From assembly GCF_017874315.1 (NCBI RefSeq), contig NZ_JAGGLG010000014.1:1-64000 (forward strand): DNA of 64,000 nt, given 5' to 3'. Every line of letters starts with the position of its first letter. Position 1 is the stretch's first letter. The stretch comes from Symbiobacterium terraclitae (lineage in GTDB: Bacteria > Bacillota > Sulfobacillia > Symbiobacteriales > Symbiobacteriaceae). This document shows positions 7,530 to 16,135 of the stretch, piece by piece. The notes beneath the pieces were generated by a model. That model saw nothing but the letters and a program-made list of their open reading frames with translations. It ran no database searches and had not been told where the DNA came from. Made by a program: the position numbers and the translations under genes.

Positions 7530-9101
7530 GTGAAGAGACACCGCTTTGCTCGCAGCCTGGCGGGAGCCGTTCTCTGCTCCCTGCTCGCCTTCAAGCTGGA
7601 TCCTGGCGTGGTCAGCGCGTCGCCGGCACCGTCGCAACCGGCCGCATCGCCGAGTACCACAGCGCCGACCGCCCCGCCGGCACCGACACCGCCGGACGGC
7701 GCCCCGAAAGCCCCGGTGATTCCGTCGGCGGCCGAGGTGAAGGGCGTCTACCTCACCGCGTGGAACGCCGCCAACCCGGCCTTCCTGGAGGGGATCCTGG
7801 GCCTCATCGACCGAACGGAGCTGAACGCGCTGGTGGTGGACGTCAAGGACGATTCCGGCCGCGTCACCATCGCAACCGATGAGGCCACAGCGGTGGCGGC
7901 GGGCGCGGTTGTGCCCTTCCTGCCCGATCCGCGGGCGTTCACCGACGGCCTCCACGCGCGGGGCATCTACGCGATCGCCCGCATCGTGGTGTTCAAGGAC
8001 CCCATCGTCGCGCCCGCACATCCGGACTGGGCCGTGCACCACGCCTCGGGCGGCATCTGGCGCGACTGGAACGGCGTCGCCTGGCTCAACCCTTACAGCC
8101 GGGAGGCGTGGGACTACGTGATCCGGGTCGCCCGCGCCGCAGCCGAGGCCGGATTCGACGAGATCCAGTTCGACTACGTGCGCTTCCCCACCGACGGCGA
8201 CCTCTCCGCGACGCGCTACCCCGGTGCGGACGGCCGTCCCTATGAGCAGGTGGTGGCCGACTTCCTGGCCCACGCCCGGGCGGAGCTGGCGCCGCTGGGG
8301 GTCCTGGTGAGTGCCGACGTCTTCGGCCTCGTCACCAGCGCCCGGGACGACATGGGCATCGGCCAGCGGCTGGAGGAGAGCGCCGGCGCCGTGGACTACC
8401 TGTCGCCCATGCTCTACCCGAGCCACTATGAGCGGGGCAACCTCGGCCTGCCCAATCCCAATGCCATGCCGTACGAGACCGTCTTCCGCTCGCTGGAAGA
8501 CGCCCGGGAGCGCATCGCCGCAGCAGGCCTGAGCGAGCGGACGGCCGTCCGCCCCTGGCTGCAGGACTTCTCCCTGGGCCACACGTACGGCCCTGCGGAG
8601 GTGCGGGCGCAGATTCAGGCGACGTATGACGCGGGGTACTCCAGCTGGCTGCTCTGGAACGCCGCCAACGTCTACACCGAGGCTGCGCTGGTTGCAGGCG
8701 ACACCGCCTCGCCGTGCTGCCTGCCGGCCGCCGAGGTGGGCGCCGGTGTGACGGTGCACCTGGATGGCCGTCAGCTGACCTTCGACGACGTGGAGCCGTT
8801 CATCGCCCGCAGCACCGGGCAGGTGCTCGTTCCGGTGCGGGCGCTGGCCACTGCGCTGGGCGGGACCGTGGAGTGGGAGGCGGCGTCGCGCACCGCCCGC
8901 ATCACGCTCGGCAAGCGGACGATCGCCGTGACGGTGGGATCGGCGGGGGCGCTGGTGGACGGTCGGCCGGTGGACCTCACGCAGCCGGCGGTGCTCTGGC
9001 AGGGTCGGACCCTGGTGCCGCTGCGGTTCGTGGTCGAGGGGCTCGGTGCCCGGGTGGACTGGGACGGCGCCGCACACCGGGTGCTGATGACGTCGCGGTG
9101 A
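7530..9101 (+). CDS. Secreted DUF4015 glycoside hydrolase-like protein with a copper amine oxidase N-type domain
   Basis: A 523-residue secreted protein. An N-terminal Lys/Arg-rich, hydrophobic signal peptide ends near VVSASPAPSQP and is followed by a Pro/Thr/Ala linker. Residues about 75-390 match the DUF4015 TIM-barrel family of putative glycoside hydrolases (VKGVYLTAWNAANP; LVVDVKDDSG; FDEIQFDYVRFPTDG; YLSPMLYPSHYERG). The last about 115 residues form a copper amine oxidase N-terminal-like stalk domain ([33 protein letters not shown]), common in Firmicute wall proteins. I start at GTG 7530, with AAAGGGTGG upstream; the longer frame from 7458 is Cys/Arg-rich and not signal-like. Probably acts on cell-wall or surface polysaccharide. 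Confidence 0.85.
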   Translation: MKRHRFARSLAGAVLCSLLAFKLDPGVVSASPAPSQPAASPSTTAPTAPPAPTPPDGAPKAPVIPSAAEVKGVYLTAWNAANPAFLEGILGLIDRTELNALVVDVKDDSGRVTIATDEATAVAAGAVVPFLPDPRAFTDGLHARGIYAIARIVVFKDPIVAPAHPDWAVHHASGGIWRDWNGVAWLNPYSREAWDYVIRVARAAAEAGFDEIQFDYVRFPTDGDLSATRYPGADGRPYEQVVADFLAHARAELAPLGVLVSADVFGLVTSARDDMGIGQRLEESAGAVDYLSPMLYPSHYERGNLGLPNPNAMPYETVFRSLEDARERIAAAGLSERTAVRPWLQDFSLGHTYGPAEVRAQIQATYDAGYSSWLLWNAANVYTEAALVAGDTASPCCLPAAEVGAGVTVHLDGRQLTFDDVEPFIARSTGQVLVPVRALATALGGTVEWEAASRTARITLGKRTIAVTVGSAGALVDGRPVDLTQPAVLWQGRTLVPLRFVVEGLGARVDWDGAAHRVLMTSR

Positions 9102-9290
9102 CCGCGGCCCAGGAGTTGGTGTTGAGACTCCGGGTGAAAGTGCGTCAGGATAGTTGTGTTCTGTCGCCAAACAGAGTACCCTATAAGTGGTTGGTCCGGT
9201 TGGTGAGGCGCGCGTCCGAGGCATGTTCCGGGGATCGTGTTCCCTCTCCACAGCAGGCACCAACACCCTGAAGTGAGGGAGGGAGAAGGA

Positions 9291-9548
9291 ATGATCAAGA
9301 CTCTTTACTTTGGGAACCTCCCCTGGGCGGTCACCCCGGAGGACCTGACGAACGCCGTGTCCCAGTACGCGGAGGTTCGGGCCGCCCGGGTGGCGACCGA
9401 CCGGGAGACCGGCCGCAGCCGCGGCTTCGGTTTCGTGGAGGTCCCCGAGGAGCAGGCTCAGGCCGTCATCGACGCCCTGAACGGGGCTGAGTGGGCCGGC
9501 CGCACGCTCACGGTGAACGAGGCTCAGCCTCGTCCCGGCCGTCGGTAG
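9291..9548 (+). CDS. Small RRM RNA-binding protein
   Basis: An 85-residue protein made of a single RNA recognition motif. RNP2 is visible as LYFGNLPW near the start and RNP1 as RGFGFVEV in the middle, followed by DALNGAEWAGRTLTVNEA and a basic tail (RPGRR). Bacterial RRM proteins of this size bind single-stranded RNA and are often cold- or stress-related; the target is unknown. ATG 9291 is preceded by a purine-rich GGGAGGGAGAAGG. A long leader of nearly 190 bases precedes it and a classical terminator follows, so it is monocistronic. Confidence 0.95.
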   Translation: MIKTLYFGNLPWAVTPEDLTNAVSQYAEVRAARVATDRETGRSRGFGFVEVPEEQAQAVIDALNGAEWAGRTLTVNEAQPRPGRR

Positions 9549-9560
9549 ACCTTAACAGCG

Positions 9561-9590
9561 ACCGCCCGGCGCTTCCGTGCGCCGGGCGGT
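9561..9590 (+). terminator. Rho-independent terminator after the RRM gene
   Basis: A perfect 12-bp stem ACCGCCCGGCGC / GCGCCGGGCGGT with a 6-base loop, followed by TTGAGTTT, lies 13 bases after the RRM stop codon. Confidence 0.88.
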
Positions 9591-9707
9591 TGAGTTTGCT
9601 ACCGGGGGTGCGTACGGGCAGCGCGGGGTCTGGTGGGGGCGTGCGGGCCGGCATTGGGTCTGTTCCGGGGGACCCGTAACCTGAGCCCCTCTGCCCGACA
9701 CGTCGCC

Positions 9708-10604
9708 TTACTTGCCGTGGAGCAGACCGGTTACGAGCTCCACCTGCATGGATCCGTCCCGCTGCGACTGGGTGACGAAGTAGACCTCCACCCCTTCGGC
9801 CGGCAGGGGCTCGTCCAGTGCGATCCGCACCTCAAAGGGGCTGTACGCCGGGGCGCCCTCGGCCACCGTGACCGGCTGGCTGGCCTTCACCTGGCCGTCG
9901 ACCCGCACCTGGATGTCAAACACGCCCTCCCAGACCCGGGCCTTGCCCGAGACCAGCACGTTGCGCTCGTCGAGTTGCCGGGTCAGGACCTCGCTGAAGT
10001 TCGCCGACCAGACCGGGCCGACCCAGGGCTCGGGCACCGACAGCTGTGCCACCGGTTGCCGCTGCGGTCCGGCGGTGGCGATGACCACGTCCGCGGCAGT
10101 GCCCGCGGGCGGCGCCGGCAGGCTTGCGGTGAAACGGCGGTCCCTCACCTCGGCCTCCACCTCGGCGAGGACCTCGTCGCCAGCGCGCAGTTCCACGTGC
10201 ACGTCCGGCACCGAGGCGAGACCAGAGACCACAAGGAAGGCATCCAGCCCGGCCTCCCAGCGCAGCGTGACACCTGTAACGGGGGGAGCCGGTTCAGCCG
10301 GGTTGGCGTCCACGCCCCCGCCCTGTCCGCCGCCAGACGTCGGGGGCTCGTTCAGCACCGGCTCAGGGACCGGCGGCACCTGCACGTCGCCCGGTGCGGT
10401 TCCGGTGGCAGGGGACTGGACCGGGGTGTCGGGATCCTGCGCGCCGCCGCCCTGGGGGACCTGCCGGTTCACGCCGCCGGAGGCCGGCGACGCGGTGGAC
10501 GCGTCTCCCTCCTGACGCGAAGCGGGGTCCGCCGCCGTGCAGGCGGAGAGGGTCAGCACAAGGGCCATCAGGGCCGTCGCCAGGGCTCGCCGGGAAGTGC
10601 TCAT
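9708..10604 (-). CDS. Lipoprotein with a C-terminal Gmad2 domain
   Basis: A 298-residue lipoprotein. The signal peptide ends in the lipobox LTLSAC. A Gly/Pro/Asp-rich linker of about 80 residues leads to a beta-rich middle and a C-terminal Gmad2-type (spore-germination-associated immunoglobulin-like) domain with VLVSGKARVWEGVFDIQV and an ending QSQRDGSMQVELV. Start chosen at ATG 10604 (reverse strand), with AGAGGTGA upstream; the extension to 10661 precedes a normal signal peptide and is rejected. Gmad2 proteins are associated with germination and sporulation in Firmicutes. Divergent from the next gene. Confidence 0.82.
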   Translation of the reverse strand: MSTSRRALATALMALVLTLSACTAADPASRQEGDASTASPASGGVNRQVPQGGGAQDPDTPVQSPATGTAPGDVQVPPVPEPVLNEPPTSGGGQGGGVDANPAEPAPPVTGVTLRWEAGLDAFLVVSGLASVPDVHVELRAGDEVLAEVEAEVRDRRFTASLPAPPAGTAADVVIATAGPQRQPVAQLSVPEPWVGPVWSANFSEVLTRQLDERNVLVSGKARVWEGVFDIQVRVDGQVKASQPVTVAEGAPAYSPFEVRIALDEPLPAEGVEVYFVTQSQRDGSMQVELVTGLLHGK

Positions 10605-10782
10605 CGCCGTCACCTCTGAATCATGCTGTCGTACCTGACAGACGAGGGCTGCGCGCTGCACGTTTCAGCGGCGGACGGCGGGGGTGCCGTACCGCTGGAC
10701 CGCTGCCGGTCTGCTCTGAGGCTCCCGGCATGCCTCCCGGTCACGGGCGGGTGTCACTCTCGCATGATAACGTACACGTGCC

Positions 10783-10814
10783 GCAGGAGGAACGAAACTT
10801 CCTGCGTATTTTTA
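10783..10814 (+). terminator. Terminator-like hairpin in the leader of the next gene
   Basis: GCAGGAGG / CTTCCTGC (one G-T pair) followed by TATTTTTATT looks like an intrinsic terminator, yet it lies 50 bases upstream of a plus-strand gene and downstream of no plus-strand gene. It could be an attenuator. Confidence 0.5.
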
Positions 10815-10863
10815 TTAAAAGAGTACCGCATTACGGCCTGGAGGGCCGAGAGGGGGAGTCTGC

Positions 10864-11280
10864 GTGCACGGCATACAGAATCCGCGTTGCTTCCTCGTCT
10901 ATGCGCTGGCGCCGGACGGCTGCGCGCCGGCGGAGGCGAACCGGCTGCTCAACGCCTACGTGGCCGATGAAAGCCGGGGCCTGGCAGTGTTCCACGACCA
11001 CTTCATCGGCCAGCCGGGCGGGGTGGCGGTGTTCTACGCCGAGACGGAGGAACAGCGAGCGGCCCTGGGCGATCCCGGGCCGCTCGAGGGCTGGCGTGTG
11101 GAGGTGAGGCCGCTCATCTTCTCCCGCAGTCCGGCGGGGTTCGACGAGCAGACGTCCTTCACGCTGCGGGCGTATCGCAAGGCCGACTGGGAGCGGCTCC
11201 GCCAGGAGCAGCGTCCCCGCTACGGCGACCCCCTGAAGGAGGCCGAGACGGCCCGGGAGGATCGGTCAGAGGCCGACTAG
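10864..11280 (+). CDS. Conserved-looking hypothetical protein
   Basis: A 138-residue soluble protein I do not recognise. It alternates beta and alpha segments (CFLVYALAPDG; GLAVFHDHFIGQPGGVAVFYA; WRVEVRPLIFSRSPAGFDEQ) in a way that would fit an alpha/beta-barrel dimer fold, and ends in a charged tail (KEAETAREDRSEAD). No catalytic motif stands out. Starts with GTG 10864, a purine-rich GGGGGAG upstream. Its stop codon overlaps that of the convergent ABC ATPase gene in the string CTAG, leaving no room for a terminator between them. Confidence 0.65.
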   Translation: MHGIQNPRCFLVYALAPDGCAPAEANRLLNAYVADESRGLAVFHDHFIGQPGGVAVFYAETEEQRAALGDPGPLEGWRVEVRPLIFSRSPAGFDEQTSFTLRAYRKADWERLRQEQRPRYGDPLKEAETAREDRSEAD

Positions 11281-12944
11281 GCCAGCGCACCGGCCAGCGC
11301 CGCCCCCGTCGGCACGATCAGGGGCCGCTGCGTCAGCGGGTCGGCGATCACCGTGCTCTCCACGCCGAAGACCTCGCGCACCAGGGCGTCCGAGAGCACC
11401 TCGGAGGGGGAACCCGCAGCCACGGCCCGGCCGTCCTTCATGGCCACCAGGTAGTCGGCGTAGCGGCTGGCCTGGGCGAGGTCGTGCAGCACCATGACCA
11501 CCGTCTTTCCCTCCGTCCGGTTCAGCTCGCGCACCAGGTCGAGCACCTCCACCTGGTGGGCGACGTCCAGGAAGGTCGTCGGTTCATCGAGCAGGAGCAC
11601 AGGGGTCTGCTGCGCCAGGGCCATCGCCAGCCAGGCGCGCTGCCGCTGCCCGCCGGAGAGGCTCGCCACGGGACGGTGCCGCAGCGCCGTGACCCCGGCG
11701 GCCGCCATGGCCCGCTCCACGGCTTCCTCGTCCGCGCGGCTCCACTGCCGGTACCAGGTCTGGTGGGGGTAGCGGCCCATCGCCACCAGCTCCTCCACCG
11801 ACACCTGCGGCGGCGCCACCGCCCCCTGGGTGAGGATGGCCAGGCGCCGGGCGAAGGCCCGCTGGCTCCCGGCGGTGATGGGCGTCTCGTCCAGCATGGC
11901 CGTTCCGCCGGCGAGGGGGAGGAGGCGGGCCAGGGTTCGCAGGAGCGTGGACTTGCCGCAGCCGTTGGGTCCGATGATGGCGCTCACCCGGCCCGCAGGG
12001 AACGTCACGGTGAGGTCGGCCACCACCAGGTGGCCCTCGTAGCCTGCCTGAAGGCGCTCCGCCCGGAGTGACGCACCGCCCCGGGAGTCAGCGCTCACCC
12101 GCCCACCCCCGGGTGCCGGCATGGCCCGCTCCCGCAGGGCGCACGCCCCGGCCTCCGGGAAGAAGCACCGGCCGTGCGGAACGCAGAGGCGGGCGCCGGT
12201 GTGCGGATGGCAGACCACGCTGCAGCAGACGCCGAAGAGCTGCTCCAGCAGGGTGGGCTGCAGCACCGCGGCGGGCGGGCCCTCGGCGACGATCCGGCCG
12301 TCCCGCAGGGCCACCAGGTGGTCGCTCACCCGGGCGGCCTCGTTCACGTCGTGCAGCACCATCACCACGGTCCGCCCCTCGGACCGGCTCAGCCGGTCCA
12401 CCAGGGCGAAGACCTCCTGCTGCTGGGCGATGTCCAGGTAGGTGGTGGGCTCATCCAGCAGCAGGATCGGGGTCTCCTGGGCCAGGGCCATGGCGATCCA
12501 GGCTCGCTGCCGCTGCCCGCCAGAGAGCTGGTCGACGGGCCGGTGGCGCAGGTCCGTCAGGGAGACCAGGGCCAGGGCGCGGTCCACGGCGGCCCGGTCG
12601 GCCTCGGTGGCGGGCTGCAGCAGTGCCTGGTGCGGGTAGCGGCCCCGCTGGACCAGCTCCTCCACGGTCACCGCCTCGGGCAGGGCCGACTCCTGGCTCA
12701 GGAGCCCCAACTGCCTGGCCACCTGCTTCGTGGGCAGGCGGTGGATGGCCTGCCCGTCCAGCAGGACCGTGCCGCCCCGGGGGCGCAGGAGGCGCGCCAG
12801 GGCACGCAGCAGCGTGGACTTGCCGCAGCCGTTGGGCCCGATGATGGAGGTCACGGCGCCGTCCGGGATGCGCAGGCTCAGGTTCGCAATCACGGGGTCG
12901 GGTCCGTACGCGAGGGTCACCTGTTCGGCCACGAGTCGGCTCAT
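11277..12944 (-). CDS. Tandem-fused ferric-siderophore ABC ATPase
   Basis: A 555-residue fusion of two FecE/FepC-type ATPases. Copy 1 (about residues 1-255): Walker A GPNGCGKST, signature LSGGQRQRAWIAMALAQ, Walker B ILLLDEPTTYLDIAQQ. Copy 2 (about 290-550): the same set with LLLDEPTTFLDVAH. The linker between them is unusually Cys-rich (CCSVVCHPHTGARLCVPHG, then RCF and GACAL). Family members are normally single-domain and dimerise, so a covalent pair is unusual. Last gene of the iron operon; drives the two FecCD-type permeases upstream. Confidence 0.95.
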   Translation of the reverse strand: MSRLVAEQVTLAYGPDPVIANLSLRIPDGAVTSIIGPNGCGKSTLLRALARLLRPRGGTVLLDGQAIHRLPTKQVARQLGLLSQESALPEAVTVEELVQRGRYPHQALLQPATEADRAAVDRALALVSLTDLRHRPVDQLSGGQRQRAWIAMALAQETPILLLDEPTTYLDIAQQQEVFALVDRLSRSEGRTVVMVLHDVNEAARVSDHLVALRDGRIVAEGPPAAVLQPTLLEQLFGVCCSVVCHPHTGARLCVPHGRCFFPEAGACALRERAMPAPGGGRVSADSRGGASLRAERLQAGYEGHLVVADLTVTFPAGRVSAIIGPNGCGKSTLLRTLARLLPLAGGTAMLDETPITAGSQRAFARRLAILTQGAVAPPQVSVEELVAMGRYPHQTWYRQWSRADEEAVERAMAAAGVTALRHRPVASLSGGQRQRAWLAMALAQQTPVLLLDEPTTFLDVAHQVEVLDLVRELNRTEGKTVVMVLHDLAQASRYADYLVAMKDGRAVAAGSPSEVLSDALVREVFGVESTVIADPLTQRPLIVPTGAALAGALA

Positions 12945-12954
12945 GCCTGCTCAC

Positions 12955-14034
12955 CTACATCTGTGCGTTGGTGCGGTACAGGAGGAACAGGAAGTAGGGG
13001 GCGCCCAGGGCGGCGGTGATCACGCCCACCGGCAGGCTCACGGGCAGCGCGTGCTGCCCCAGCAGGTCCGCCCCCAGCAGCAGCAGGCCGCCCAGTGCGC
13101 CGGTGAACAGGAAGAGGCCGCCGCCGACGGGTCCGGCCAGCATCCGGGCCAGGTGGGGCACCATGAAGGCGACGAAGCCCACCGGCCCCGCGACCGAGAC
13201 CGCCACCGCGCTCAGGGCGCAGCCCACCGCCATCAGGGCGAGGCGGGTCCGCTCCAGGGGCAGCCCCAGGCTGCGGGCGGTCTGGTCGCCGTACTGCAGC
13301 GCCCGCAGGGGCCACATCAGGACCAGTCCCGCCGGCACCAGGAGGGCCAGCGCTGCCGCCAGGGTGGCTACGTCCCCCCAGTCGCTGCCGGCGAGGCTGC
13401 CGGTCATCCAGCGGTAGGCGGTGGCCGCCTCGTAGACGTTGGCCCTCACGATGAGCGCCGTGGTGCCGGCGGTCAGCAGGGCGTGGGCGCCGATGCCCAC
13501 CAGGATCAGGCGCGCCCCCGAGATGTGGCCGCGCCACGTGAGCAGGTAGACGGCGGCAGCCGCGCCCAGGGCGCCGGCGAAGGCGACGACAGGCAGCAGG
13601 ACCGGCGGCCGGTGGGAGATGATCCACCAGACGGCGGCCACCGAGGCGCCCGCGTTGATACCGATCACGTCCGGCGAGACCAGCGGGTTGCGGAGGAGCC
13701 CCTGGAAGATCGCACCGGACATGGCCAGGGCGGGCCCCACCAGCATGGCGGCCAGCACCCGCGGGAGCCGGAGGCCCATCACGATGAAGGCGGCGTCCGC
13801 CGGGGCGGAGCCCAGGAGCGCCCGCACCACGTCGGCCAGCGGGAGGCGGAAGCTGCCCAGGGTAAGGCCCCAGGCGCCCAGGGCGAGGAGCGCGGCCGTT
13901 GCGAAGGCCACCCGGGCGGCCATGCGCAGGTCGATGCGAAAGGCGACAGGGCCGACTTGCACCAGACGCAGGCGGCGGCTCATGGCTTGCGGTTCGTCCG
14001 GACGGGCGCCGGTTGCTGTCGGGCGTACACTCAT
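12955..14034 (-). CDS. FecCD-family iron-siderophore ABC permease
   Basis: A 359-residue permease of the FecCD/BtuC family with about nine to ten membrane spans. Family signatures include GLRLPRVLAAMLVGPALAMS, GAIFQGLLRNPLVSPDVIGI, GASVAAVWW and GPVGFVAFMVPHLAR. The first about 50 residues are a cytosolic extension. Its ATG overlaps the stop of the upstream permease gene (ATGA at 14031-14034). Forms, with the next gene, the membrane channel for a ferric siderophore or haem; the exact ligand is not readable. Confidence 0.95.
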   Translation of the reverse strand: MSVRPTATGARPDEPQAMSRRLRLVQVGPVAFRIDLRMAARVAFATAALLALGAWGLTLGSFRLPLADVVRALLGSAPADAAFIVMGLRLPRVLAAMLVGPALAMSGAIFQGLLRNPLVSPDVIGINAGASVAAVWWIISHRPPVLLPVVAFAGALGAAAAVYLLTWRGHISGARLILVGIGAHALLTAGTTALIVRANVYEAATAYRWMTGSLAGSDWGDVATLAAALALLVPAGLVLMWPLRALQYGDQTARSLGLPLERTRLALMAVGCALSAVAVSVAGPVGFVAFMVPHLARMLAGPVGGGLFLFTGALGGLLLLGADLLGQHALPVSLPVGVITAALGAPYFLFLLYRTNAQM

Positions 14035-15044
14035 CGCTCAGCCACCCTCCGGCGCCGGGCCATGGAGATGAGGAAGGGGGCGCCCACCAGGGCGGTCACA
14101 ACGCCCACCTGCAGCTCCGACGGGCGGGCCAGGACCCGGCCCAGGATGTCGGCGCCCAGGAGCAGCGCCGGGCCCAGGAGCAGGCTGAAGGGCAGGATCC
14201 AGCGGTAGTCGGATCCGACCCAGGCCCGGACGATGTGGGGTACCGCCAGCCCCACGAAGCCGACGGGGCCCGCCAGAGCCACGGCCGATCCCGCCAGCAG
14301 CACCACGAGGCCCGCCACGGCAGCCCGCATGCGGCCCGTGTGCATGCCGAGGGAGCGGGCGGCGTCCTCGCCCAGGCTGAGCGTGTTGAGCTGCCGCCCC
14401 AGGAGGAGGGCGCCCAGGAGGCCCGCCGCCAGGAACGGGACGACGGGCGGGAGCAGGTTCAGGCTGCGGCCAGCCAGCGACCCGGCCAGCCAGAAGCGGA
14501 CCACCTCCAGCGTCTCCTTGTTCAGGAGCAGCAGGGCGGTCGTCCACGACCCCAGCAGCGCGCTGATGATGACGCCCGCCAGCGCCAGCTTCACCGGCGA
14601 GGCGCCGCCCCCGGCCGATGCGATGCCATAGACGAGCACTGATGCGCCGAGGGCGCCGGCGAAAGCGAACCAGATGTACTGCAGCGGATGGGTCATGTGG
14701 CCGAGGTAGACGGCCGCGACGATCGCGAAGGAGGCGCCGGCGTTCACCCCCAGCAGCGATGGCTCGGCCAGGGGGTTCCGGGTGGCGGCCTGCATCGCCG
14801 AGCCGGCGACGGCCAGGGCGGCCCCCACGCCCAGCCCGATGACCGTGCGGGGCAGGCGCATCGTGCGGACCACCGTCTGGGTGTAGGAGTCGGGGTCGTA
14901 GTCGGTGAGCGCCGCCAGGGCGTCGGCGGTGGTGACCGGGATCGACCCTACCCGCAGGCTCAGCAGCGCCACGACGACGAGGGCGCCGGCCAGCAGCAGG
15001 AGGGCTGCCGGCCGGCTGACCCTTGCCGGGCTACCGGACCACAT
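14031..15044 (-). CDS. FecCD-family iron-siderophore ABC permease
   Basis: A 337-residue FecCD/BtuC-type permease with the same signatures (TMRLPRTVIGLGVGAALAVA; MQAATRNPLAEPSLLGVNAG; GPVGFVGLAVPHIVRAWVG). It overlaps the 3' end of the binding-protein gene by 14 bases and the next permease by 4, so the operon is translationally coupled. The two permeases are clearly different proteins, so the membrane unit is a heterodimer, as in FecCD or FhuB-like systems. Confidence 0.95.
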   Translation of the reverse strand: MWSGSPARVSRPAALLLLAGALVVVALLSLRVGSIPVTTADALAALTDYDPDSYTQTVVRTMRLPRTVIGLGVGAALAVAGSAMQAATRNPLAEPSLLGVNAGASFAIVAAVYLGHMTHPLQYIWFAFAGALGASVLVYGIASAGGGASPVKLALAGVIISALLGSWTTALLLLNKETLEVVRFWLAGSLAGRSLNLLPPVVPFLAAGLLGALLLGRQLNTLSLGEDAARSLGMHTGRMRAAVAGLVVLLAGSAVALAGPVGFVGLAVPHIVRAWVGSDYRWILPFSLLLGPALLLGADILGRVLARPSELQVGVVTALVGAPFLISMARRRRVAER

Positions 15045-16107
15045 CGGGATCGGCCGCCTTCACGGCCGCCGTGATGTCCTCCAGGATCGTCGCCAGCCCG
15101 TCCCAGCTGTACGGGGGAACGGCGACCCAGGGGTAGACCTGCCCGGCCTTCACCGCCGGGATATGGTTCCAGGTGGGCACCTGGGCGGCCAGCTCGGGCG
15201 GCTGGACCACGCCGGTCCGGCTGTCGTAGAAGAGGACGTCGGCCTGATACCGGAGGGCCTGCTCCCAGCTCAGGGCCTCCCAGTACATCTCGGGATTATC
15301 GGGGACGACGATGTTCATGCCCAGCTCCTGCAGGTATGCGAGGTCGGCGTAGTAGGGCGGGTTGCTCACCCAGAGCGTCTCCAGCGACCCGGCGCCGAAC
15401 ATGACCGTGAGGTCGGGCTTCTCGGCGAGGGCGGCCTGCAGCGCCGCGCTGGCCTCGTCGAAGTGCCTGCGGGCGTCGGCCACCTCGGGGGCGTTCAGGT
15501 CGGCGCCCAGGGCGGCGGCCAGGTCCTCGAACCGCTGCACGGCCTCCTTGATGGGCCGCTGGCCGACGGTGATACCCACAGTCGGGGCGATGACCTCCAC
15601 CTGCGGCTGCACGTCGGGCAGGATGTACCAGAGTTCGGGCGGCACGTACATGATGCTCACGATGAGGTCAGGCTTCAGCGCCGCGAGCTTCTCCAGATCC
15701 AGCTCGCCCCACTCCTCGCCCACCGAGGTCACCCGGCTCAGGTCGACGTCCCCGATCGTGGGGTCGTTGCTGCCGTCGGGCAGGCGCTGGGGGCCGAAGA
15801 CGCCGACCACCTCGAAGCCCAGGGCCCACAGGGAGGCGGCCGCCGTGGACTGCGCGACGACGCGGGCCGGCCGCTTGGGGAGGGTCACCGTGACGCCCCG
15901 GTCGTCGGTGAAGGTCCAGGGCTCGCTTTCGGCGTTGCCCACAGGGTTGTCGCCGGCTGCCGGGTCGGACGAGCCCGAACCGGCAGAGCTGTTGCCTGCG
16001 GGAGAGCTGTTGCCAGGGGCGGGGCCGGAGGTGTTGCCGGGAGCGGCGGTACAGCCAGTCAGGACCACAACGGCCAGCAGGGCGGCCAACAGGGTGCGGA
16101 CGCGCAT
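15031..16107 (-). CDS. Iron-siderophore ABC substrate-binding lipoprotein
   Basis: A 358-residue periplasmic-binding-protein-like lipoprotein. The signal ends in VVLTGC, followed by a Gly/Ser/Asn/Pro-rich linker of about 45 residues, then the two-lobed fold of class III binding proteins (FTDDRGVTVTLPKRPARVVA; LAALKPDLIVSIMYVP; ALRYQADVLFYDSRTG). AAGGAGG precedes the ATG. It delivers ferric siderophore or a related chelate to the FecCD permeases. Class is sure; ligand unknown. Confidence 0.94.
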   Translation of the reverse strand: MRVRTLLAALLAVVVLTGCTAAPGNTSGPAPGNSSPAGNSSAGSGSSDPAAGDNPVGNAESEPWTFTDDRGVTVTLPKRPARVVAQSTAAASLWALGFEVVGVFGPQRLPDGSNDPTIGDVDLSRVTSVGEEWGELDLEKLAALKPDLIVSIMYVPPELWYILPDVQPQVEVIAPTVGITVGQRPIKEAVQRFEDLAAALGADLNAPEVADARRHFDEASAALQAALAEKPDLTVMFGAGSLETLWVSNPPYYADLAYLQELGMNIVVPDNPEMYWEALSWEQALRYQADVLFYDSRTGVVQPPELAAQVPTWNHIPAVKAGQVYPWVAVPPYSWDGLATILEDITAAVKAADPDVVR

Positions 16108-16135
16108 CGGGGAAGCCTCCTTGGGGTGAGATGCG

